Source: Psococerastis gibbosa
Lineage: Eukaryota > Arthropoda > Insecta > Psocodea > Psocidae
Length of the DNA: 64,000 bases
Direction of reading: 5' to 3'
Assembly: GCA_963971405.1 (NCBI GenBank)
Contig: OZ020490.1
Coordinates: 15,835,464-15,899,463, forward strand
Shown: positions 22,949 to 33,300 of the stretch, piece by piece
Position numbering within the stretch: position 1 is the stretch's first letter
Layout: every line of letters begins with the position of its first letter
Notes under the pieces: generated by a model
Told to the model about the DNA's origin: nothing
Database searches by the model: none
Seen by the model: the letters and a program-made list of their open reading frames with translations, nothing else
Made by a program: the position numbers and the translations under genes

Positions 22949-23520
22949 TACATATCAGGAAAGCTTTGTGATGGTCGAAATTTTCGATTCGAGATTTCTA
23001 CGGATTTACACGTTTTGAAGCCCCAGGAACCCAAAAAAGTGATTTTTAAGAAATATCAGTCTGTCGGTCGGTCTGCTTGTAGATTTGTGGAAAAACTATT
23101 CGGTGGATTTTGATGAAATTGCATGAAATATCACTTCTCGGGGCAATTTTTTTAATTTTAGAGCTATCCGAATTTTACCCTCCAAAAAAACGGTTAGAAT
23201 TTTTTGTTCTAAAAAACGGCTCCAACGATTTTCTTTGAACTCACATTAGCGTGCGCGGAACCACCGACCACGAGAGGATGGGTAGTACATTATAGTAGTT
23301 AATAATGTAGACAAAACCTAATAGGTTACTTGCCTCTTGATAGTCTGGTTCGTTGGGTAAAAACAATTAAGACTCAATTTTCATGAAAAATAGCTAAAAA
23401 TAGTTTTTGTGTGGAACTTACTCATCTATCGATGCTTTCCAAGTTCAGATATGTTTTAGGTATTAAATAGAGTAACAAAACAGAACAGGTAGCTTTCGAG
23501 AGAGGTGAATTGTATGGCTG
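22949..23520 (+). repeat. R1 repeat, truncated copy
   Basis: Runs from GGAAAGCTTTGTGATGGTCG through CGGCTCCAACGATTTTC to TTTTAGGTATTAAATAGAG and ACAGGTAGCTTTCG. The poly-G half is missing. Foreign bases near 23255-23290 suggest a small insertion. Confidence 0.8.
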
Positions 23521-24150
23521 AATTTTCAAAATTAAGAGCCAGGTAGCACTGAGCTGTTGTCCTGCGGCGCTGATGTTTCGGTAACAGTGTTATAAAACAC
23601 TGTCATTTATTGCATTGCATCTCTCATCGAGAGAGTAGCCTATTGAATACCCCTCGGTTCATATTTCCTTGCGACATTAAGTTGGGTGAACCCAATCTGA
23701 CTTGAATTTATTATTATCTACTGCCCCAACAAACTTGTTACCTTGTTTAAACTTTGTTTATACACACCAAATGGATCTTAACTAAGAAGGTTCGACCTGG
23801 AAGCTTCAAAGCTTTCATTTAATTTTTGGAGCACCTTAGGAAGTGTGCTGATGTAATAGAAATTACTACGTAGGTCCAAAGAAATGAAGCATACTAGAAT
23901 TCGCGGCCCCATAATATCCCTTACCCGTCAACCATAAGCGAATTATCAGAGAGAATTACCAACGTAAGAAATATCTAAGTCTGAAACATTGCTGTAGATC
24001 CCAACTAGAGCACTAGAGAGTGTCCTTCACTAGTCCTCGGATCAATGAGCTGCCCTGCCCCGGCGGTCTTTTTCATCGGCGAGCATCTAAATTTGAATCG
24101 ATCCACTGTAATCGAATACAAGAAATTTAATAAAAATGTCTTTGTTTCAG
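23521..24150. other. region upstream of first recognised reductase exon
   Basis: No start exon could be recognised. An ATG at 24045 is in frame with exon 1 without splicing (MSCPAPAVFFIGEHLNLNRS...), but a good acceptor TTTGTTTCAG at 24141-24150 makes an upstream exon more likely. Confidence 0.4.
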
Positions 24151-24350
24151 GGAAAGAAGACCGCAAAAGCATTCGAAAGTGGCTTTCGGGACGGTCTGTT
24201 CTGGTGACTGGAAGCACAGGCTTTGTCGGGAGCGTTCTTTGCGAAAAACTCGTCAGATCATGTCCCAATATTACAAGAGTCTACTGCCTGGTGCGCGGAA
24301 GAAAGGGCGTGTCTGCTGAAGCAAGAATGCAACAAACTTTAAACACTCCG
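24151..24350 (+). CDS. FAR: FAR exon 1 (first recognised): nucleotide-binding site
   Basis: Acceptor TTTGTTTCAG, two bases completing a split codon, then KEDRKSIRKWLSGRSVLVTG and the rest of TGSTGFVG. It ends phase 0 at ACTCCG before donor GTAAAC. Confidence 0.88.
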
Positions 24351-27300
24351 GTAAACACAATGATTTTTATACTTTACAAGAAGAAAATTTCGACCATCAC
24401 AAAGCTTTCTTTATACGTACTACGTATAAATAGGAAAGCAATAGGGCTTATTTTACCAACATGAACTAAGAAGAGTAACCGGAAAAGGGTCCAATACCCA
24501 CACGATCTCTAATTAATTTTTTTTATTAAGGAAAAAGGGCTTGAGCAACAAGTACTAGTAATACCCAGTCAGGGGTATCACGTCATGGGTACAAAGCAGC
24601 GACAACAAAGTTATAATATAATATACATTTCTGTATCATATCGATAATAATGAGCCATTATGGTGCGTAATTACACGTTGCCAGTATGTCGTACGTACTG
24701 ATTACCTGTGTAAACTTATCACTGTCATAAAATAACTCAAGTTCTCTATTATTACGTTTCCAGCTCTTCAGCACCCTATCGGCTGATGACAAGAAGAAAT
24801 TTGTGGTCATCGACTCAGACATCAAAGAACCCGGGTTGAATTTAAGCGAAGCGGACAGACTAACTCTACAAAATGATAATTTTGCGACGTTTCACGTAGC
24901 TGCCAGCACAAATTTCAGTACCCCACTACCTCAAGCCGCTCAAATCAACCTGTTAGCAACTAAAAATGTCTTGGAATTTACACAATCGTGCCCAAAAGCT
25001 CAGGTAAGCATTCAGGGGTACCTACCTGATGGTGTTGAAGGAGAGAGGAGGGGTTCATACTGATTTCCTGTTATTTTAAGTGGCTATTTGCTTAGTCTAA
25101 AAACTAGGCTTCGATCAGGTAGCCAAAAAGGTGCACTTGGCTAGGTAAATTAATCAAACACTACCTCACATGAAAGATGTAACCGAATTAAGGCCAGAAT
25201 GAGCTAAAGCGCTGATTCTTTTTTAACGAGCATATTTCTGGTATTGAAGATTGCTAAGAAGGGAATTCAGTAAACGACAGGACTGCTTAAAGGAAGGGAA
25301 TTTACAGAAAACAGTCATAATAATGGGTAGCCAAATTGGGTCAAAAGTTACAGCAGTGTTAAATCTCCATCTTTTAACGCAAAATGCAAGATAAATCCAA
25401 ATAAAGACAAAGCGAAATATCGTATGATACAATACAATCCTAAGTGACAAGATGCGCCCAGATGTATCATAAACGTATTAAACCTTTTCTATATCTGCCT
25501 TAAAATATCTTTTTCCGAGTTTTCTCTATGTCTCGAGTCTCGACTGCACATTGCAACTCAATGGTGCGAGGCTCGACAATGGAAACAGACTACCCCAACT
25601 GTGTCAAACCCATGGAACTTCTGCAAATGCTCGAAAAGACCCAAATGTCCGAGAAGGACGCCAAGACATTTCTGGGCGGACATGCAAACACACATTGCTT
25701 TACCAAACCTAATATGCCTTAAAATATAATTTTCAGAGTTTTCTCTATGTATCGACTGCATATTGCAACTCAATGGTGCGAGGCTCGACAATGGAAACAG
25801 TGTACCCCAACTGTGTCAAACCCATGGAACTTCTGCAAATGCTCGAAAAGAAGCAAATGTCCGAGGAGGATGTCAAGACTTTTCTGGGCGGACATGCAAA
25901 CACATATTCCTTCACCAAACAGTTGGCCGAGGAAATGCTACGGCAGGAAAAAGGCAGTTTACCCGTCGCTATCGTTCGCCCCTCTTTAGGTAATAAACTA
26001 CTGTACTTACCTATTACTATTTACAGCCCAGTCTTGCGGTAAGTAATGCATTTGGTGTCCAGTAGAGGCGAAAAACTATTCGTTTCCCTGAGGTGATCGC
26101 CCCCTTTGCAGCCGCGTGCCGGTGGGTCGGCAGATTGGCGGGGTTTCCCAGTCCAGCCCATGTAACGAAAACGCTGCATTTTCGGGGTTATGGGTTATTT
26201 TTGGAACACGCCACAGAAGTTTTTCGCCGTTCACCTGAAACAATTAGACATTTTTGTTTGGGTATCCTGTCTTATATACATATATACGACTGTTTACAGC
26301 AAATCGAGAGATCTTCTTCACATCAATGGCAACATCCACTGCATACATGCAGGACATTGAGTACATACGTTCATCTTAAACAATGCAAGTGTGAGTCACA
26401 GTCGCATCGAACATCCTCCGGAGCAAGCAATGCCCACTTGGCAGCGGTGGTCATCTAGAGTGCGGTCCGGAGGCGGTTCAGATGGGAACAGGGAGGCCAG
26501 AACCAGCCATCAGTTTCTCATCGAGAAGGGGTAGAGCCGGCGGAGGTTTCTAGTAGCTAATATAATTGGTTCAATTTTCAGTGCTGGCATGTCATTCAGA
26601 GCCCGTACCAGGATGGCTGAGTAACATACTCAACGGCGGTGTCGGCTTCATCGCTGGGGCAGGCAAGGGCATTTTCAGAATAGTGGTCGGCCACCGCGAA
26701 ATAGTTGCTGACATCGTGCCGGTAGATTTTGTCGTCAATCAGTGCATCACTGCGGCTTGGGATGTGGCTGTTGATCCACCGTAAGTAGAAATAAAACGTA
26801 GGTAGTTGTTATAGTCTGGGCCCCGATTTCTCGGTGCAAACTAGGCGCCATCATTAAAGCAGTCTGAACAGCAATAGCCCGGGTTAAATGGTGAGGGATA
26901 CGAATGATGGCTTGGGATGTCGCTGTTGATCCACCGTAAGTAGAAATAAAACATAGTTGTTATAGTCTGGGCCCCGATTTCTCGGTGCAAACTAGGCGCC
27001 ATCATTAAAGCAGTCTGAACAGCAATAGCCCGGGTTAAATGGTGAGGGATACGAATGATGGCTTGGGATGTCGCTGTTGATCCACCGTAAGTAGAAATAA
27101 AACATAGTTGTTATAGTCTGGGCCCCGATTTCTCGGTGCAAACTAGGCGCCATGATTAAAGCAGTCTGAACAGCAATAGCCCGGGTTAAATGGTTAGGGA
27201 TATGAATGATGGATGCATGCATGTATACGTATGTTAGAATGAATGTGTAATTAGAAATATCATATAATACAATTTAATGTAGAATAGAAATAATTATACT

Positions 27301-30300
27301 CTCCAACTTGTATCTGCAGGTTAGTGTAAGAAAGGGCAATTGGCCTGAATAAAGACGATTTATTATTATCATGAAATACACATATGCAAACAAATGTCCA
27401 TAACCTATTGCCCAAGTCTCTGGCGTTATACAAGTGGATGGGTCCAGCGGAAGACGGTGTTAAGTCGCAATTAAAAATATTTATAACATGAAATCTTTTG
27501 GAACTCCTCCCTTACGTATTACTGCTTACTACCACTAGATCACTGTACCGAAAGCATCTCAATACAATATCTCATCGTCACCTAATTCCCACGTTACAAT
27601 TAGGTTTTTGCTTGTACTTGTATAAGGAAAGCTTTCTGATGCACAAAATTTTAGATTTTGAGATTTTAATGGATTTACACGTTTTGAGGTCTCAGCAACC
27701 CAAAAAGTTGTTTTTACAAAGTGTCTGTCTGACTGTTGGTCGATTTGTCGACAAACATACTAGGTTTGATGAAAATTGGCACGTAGATTCACAAAAATCA
27801 TATCTCGGGTATGTTTTTTTATTGTGCGCTAACTCAATTTTGGGGGGCTCCAAAAACTAAAAAAATCAAACGGCTCCAACTATTTCTTTTATAATTCACG
27901 TAAATTGTCGTCGTCATTAATGTAAACAAACCCAACTTGCCTTTTGATGGTTTAGTTTGGAGGGAAAAAAAGACTCAACATTAATAAAAATTACTAAAAA
28001 AAATAATTTTTTGCTGAACCTTTCTATCGATGCTCTTACTTCATGTATGTTTTAGGTGTCAAATAGGGTAAAAAATGAACAGGTTGCTTTCCCCAGCAAA
28101 GGTTTGGTTTTGAATAAAAATTTATTTTTTGAAGACATTATGGATCATTTATTCCCCAATACATATCCACATTAGCGTAAATAGGGGGGTCCTGGGAGGG
28201 GGGTGCTTCAAAAAGCTTTTTGAAGCCCCCCCCCCCCCCAAGGGCACACGTAGCCCCCCTCCCCAGGATTTCTGGTGACAAATACATTATGGAGACGAAA
28301 GGCACAGTATCCACAATAATGAAAGGGAAATTAATTATAGGTATGCTTATTTAACATGAAAGACGTCATGAAAAAAAATCAACATATTGACGAAGTACTT
28401 TCACAAAAATATATATTATTATATAATTAATATGTATGTATATATAATATATTACTAAAATGCTTAAAACCCCAATATTTCAGAAATATTTTCTCAAAAA
28501 AATTTCTCTAGGGTAAATGTACGTAAAAGTTCACTAATTTGGGCCTATTTACCAATTTTTTTTTTCTCCGGGGGAAACCCCCGGGTCCCCCTTTCCCCAG
28601 GTTTATAATATTCGTAAAATCTCACTAAATTGGGCCTATTTATCAATTTTCTTTCTGCGGGGGATACCCCCGGGTGCCCCTTTCTGTTTTAGGGTATTAA
28701 ATGCGCAAAACCTCCCAAATTTGGGCCCATTTGACCATTTTCTTTCTCCGGGCCCCCCGTTGTCCAGGGTATAATATGCGTAAGCCCTCACTAATTTGGG
28801 CCTATTTATCAATTTTTTTTTCTGCGGGGGATCAAAGTCTTGGGGTCCTAAAGCCCCCACCAGAATTGTTAATTTACGCCAATGTATATCCGGCCATTAT
28901 TACTGTGTTGTACTACACCTCCCTGCTTTAAGTGAGCAATGAATGCTAAAGTGTTACCACTCACAATAATATGGATGATAATTTGTCGGTGTTGTTACGA
29001 GTACCTACCTAACTAAATACATAATGATAACTCTAATTATACCTTGCCAGTGGCGTATATATGGGGGCCCAAAATGGGAAACTGTGAGTCGACTTAATTA
29101 ACTGAGTTGTTGCAATGGATAATTTGCCAGATCTAATAGATGTTCCGCTCAACAGTGAGCGGTTTGGTTGATAAAATTCAACGTCGCCTTGGGTCAAGAA
29201 ATTGATAGCTAGAGAATCTGGTCTTGCCTCCCCCCCCCCCCCCCCCCCAAGGAACATAGTTTATACATACGCCACTGTACAGTCAAACATTCAGGCCTGA
29301 CTTTTGTACGTACACGTGCATAAGCACGAGAAACGCAGAGGGTGTGGCCAAAAGTGAGTAAACTATGAGATATAGTAAAACAGGTTATTTGTATACGGAA
29401 GGAAGGAAAATGCACCCGTTATGGTAGTTAAACAGTGCACGAGTGATCCCACGCAGCGAGAAGGTCGACGACTCATCCTGCATTGAAGTCTCAATTATGG
29501 GGAGCGCCTGAAAATGTATGATTATGCAATGGTGCACCTGCACATCGTGCACTGCGGTCGACATCTTCAGAGGAACTGTATTGACTTCTAAGATTGGATC
29601 ACGGACAGTGGCGTAGCCAAGGGGGGGGGGGGGTCAGCGGGGTCCGGACCCCCCAAAAATTTAGCAAAAGAGAAAAAATTTCAGATATTTATTTTAAAAA
29701 AATTCCCCGTGGAGACCCCGATCCCCCTGTTTCGGTTTCCAGTTTTGTTAATAATGTTACCGTCTGCAAAATCAAATTTGTTTTGCCGACAAACTATTTC
29801 AGGCCTATCTTTTAAAAAAACATTCCCCACGGCAGCCCCCTTGTTACCTGTAATATTCTTAATACGTAAAATATGAGCATAACTGCTTTCAAAGTGCGTA
29901 AATTCCACTATTTTGGGCCTATTCTTTTTCAAACTAATTCCCCTGGCCCCCCTTTCTTGCAGTAGGTCTACTATTCTTCAGCTGTAAAACGTATACGTTA
30001 TTAGAGTAGGGTACAAGACGTATATACATCAAAATGTGTAAAACTCCACAATTTCACGGCTATTTTTTTCAAAAACCTTCCCCATGAGGACGGCTTTTCT
30101 ATTTTTCTAGTATTTTACGAAAATAAGGGGGAGAGCGCCAAATGAAACACAACCCCATTCGAAAACCTATCGTAATTCGTAAACGGGCAAACTGTAAGCT
30201 GGCCATTCACGAGGGCTCCAAACGGACTCGCGCCAAGCCAAATGGGCAAATGGCGCGTCCTGTTCCATTTGGCGTCAGCGCCATTTAGAAAGGTCATCAG

Positions 30301-33300
30301 GACTACGCTTAACCAGTCGCTCCAAATCCTTCAAATTGTACAGTTTGATGATATGGAAGTGGTACTTTTACACTGTACAATTTGAAAGAATTGGAGCGAC
30401 TGGTTCAGCGTAGTCGTGATGACCCCTCTAAATGCGCTGACGCGAAATGGAACAGGACGCGCCATTTGGCTTGGCGCGAGTCCGTTTGGAGCCCTCGTGA
30501 ATGGCAGCTTTATGTATTGATGTTGCATGAATTCAGACTACGCCACTGATCACGGAGGCTCAGCAGCAACAGTTTGGGCAAGGGGATGTGGATGTTTTTA
30601 TCAAGCTTGGTAGACGCAGATGTTGACGAAACGTTTGGAAGTAATTAGCTTCCTGAACGACCACTGCCTATATATCATCCCGGATTCTACAGCTTCATCA
30701 CGTAACTGCGGCCGTGAACGCCTGCGTAATTATATTGTATTGTAACACCATGTGTTATATACTCAATGACCAAACTGAGTTAAAAACAAATCGGAGTCCC
30801 CCTTAGTACAAAATGGAATTTTAACGGAAATATCGAACATAGCCGTTAAATTAAATTAAATTAATAAGTACATTTCGATATTTATATATAAAAATAGTGG
30901 ACCCGGCGAACTTCGTACCGCCTAACAGTCAATGAATGTCGTGTCAGGGATTCCGTCAATTTTCCACATTCTCCGTTGTCTGCATTACATTTTTCATTGG
31001 GCATGTAACACTTCCGCATTTTTCACCCATCCCGTCCCGTGTACTGCTCCGCAGCAGGGTTTTTGTCTTTTTACGTTGTACCTGTGAATTTGCGATTATG
31101 CAACCATGTAATGCAGACAAATAAATTGCAATAAAATAGTATTGCGACTATAAATTGAAATGTAAGCTATCCTATCTTTCAAGTTGGGTCAAATTGCACA
31201 CGGTGTGCAAATCAAATTTAAAATCGGTTCAGTAGTTTAGGAGTCCATCGCAAGCAAACATCGTGGCACGTAATTTTTATATATAAAGAAGATATAAAAT
31301 ATACAGTATATGTACTTTTTATAATATATATTTCGATGCCATTGGCCACAGTTCTTATGAACTCCTCCTACCACACCAATCTTTTTTTTTTTTTTTTGTA
31401 TAAGTCAAATTCAATAATTGTTGTCAAGATCATTAATGTAAGAGGTATATGTATCAAATATGCTACGAGGACGAATCATGCTCGGACTATAGCGAAGCAA
31501 AAACAGGACTTCATCCCGGGTCTGACACCTGAACTAAGGGAATGCGTAACCAAATGGACACCATGTGAAACCTCAGGTTGCAAAAAGGAGGCGAATTGTG
31601 TTACAATGCGTCAAATGCCGCAGTAAGGGTTATCAAACCGTTTTTGACTACGGAAAAAGTATTTACCGATTTGTTGGCATTCCTTTTTTCAGAGAACATG
31701 GACTTCGGGTATCTCACTGCGTCACAGGAAAGGCCAACCCAGTGACTTGGGGTCAGTACTGCGACATGGTGGTGGCAGCTGCGAGGAAGTACCCTAGTCA
31801 GGAGTTGGCTTACTACCCTGCTGCCAAGTGCAGGGTGAATCCTCTACGAGTACAGTTATTCGTATATTTATTCCAATTGCTTCCGTGCATCTTGCTGCAG
31901 CCTATCGAGTCCCTGTTCAGGGCTAATAGACCGTAAGTATTATTTTATAGGTACCTATTATGAGGTGCCGATAGTAAATACGGTACGTATAAAGCTGCGT
32001 CTCGACTAAGCCATGTGGCTTTGCCATATTTTTGGCACTTTCGGCATGAAAAATACGCCCAAAGTACACAAAAAGCCACAAGTCAGGACGCAGCTATATA
32101 GAGCGAAATCTGCGGTGAGTGTAAGCTTTACAGCACGGAGTTGTAGACTAGTTGCTGGCAAATTAAGGTCTTCGTAGGCATAGTCGGTATTGTGCAGACT
32201 CACTCTGAAACACCGAAACTGCTGTACCACAATGTAAATATATTTTGTGGAATAAGTGCAAAGATATTTTATAATTTTATTTTTATGTGTAATGTATCAC
32301 TTCCACGAAGTCACTGCAGGAACTCTTACTTGCTCTCATGAACTTGTGCGAGTCTCTATACACACCATGCGATTGAACACAGCTATTACCTAGGCGACTG
32401 ATGAAGTTATTCGGATGAGGTAATTAAGTACCTAACAGATCTCAAAATATTTTATAAACAAGAAGGGTAATGTTTTTTCTCGAAATTGATTAATTTAACG
32501 TTCCACAGCCTCAAAGATAAGAAAGTGGTCAGATAAAAAAGACATGCTTTTGCAGGAAATTTATACTTTCTCATCTGCAATGTTATTCCTCCAGAAAAAC
32601 CCGATATAGTGCATTAAACCGATTTAATAGAATACTAGTGAATCAGTAAGGAGATCTAGACAGCTTCTAAAAGAACCTTGAATGCTTTATGCATGTCATC
32701 TGACCACTTTTAATTTCGACTAAAATACACAACTTACTTTTACTTTTTCGTGTCCGGGGTAGAGACTCCTTGTTTCTAGTCTCAGCCAAACCGACGCCAT
32801 CGTCGGTGCATACACAATACACAACAATTCCTTGTTTACAAAATATTTTGAAATCTATCCCACTCCAGCTCAATCGCTACGGAGCCACCGAGGTACAACC
32901 TTCGAAGTCTACGCAGCGCCACTGAAATTGTCGACGGCAACTGTTGACGAAACGTTTAGAAGTTCACTTTCATATCGACCAGGCCGGATTCTATTGGCTC
33001 TTCATATGACTCCAGCTATGAAAGCCCTTGCAGTTACATAATTTCGTCTTGAAAAATCTTACTTTTCAGACTGATTGGATTTCAACAAATGTTCATCCGC
33101 GGCATTCAGTACGTACGCTTCTTTACAACACGCTGCTGGACTTTCGACGACCGACAGAGGCGGCAACTCGAGTTACGGGTACCTGCAGAAGAGAAGGACA
33201 TCTTCAACTTTGATGTCAAGAGGATACACTGGCAGACGTACTTTGAGACGAATGTCCTCGGCGTCAGACACTACTACCACAAAGACTCACCTGCTACTAT

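Noticed and set aside
24045..24464. 139-codon frame starting MSCPAPAVFF as a complete FAR first exon
   Set aside because: It runs past a good donor at 24351 into intron and R1 sequence, and a strong acceptor at 24150 splits its beginning. Kept only as an alternative start.
25528..25722. First copy of FAR exon 3 as an alternative (mutually exclusive) exon
   Set aside because: Acceptor destroyed, frame shifted by 7 bases, no donor.
26093..26458. 121-codon frame in FAR intron 3
   Set aside because: No family motif, and the flanking exons join in frame without it.
31991..32098. Small MITE with AGCTGCGTC/GACGCAGCT ends in FAR intron 5
   Set aside because: Ends are only about 9-10 bases and no target duplication was found.
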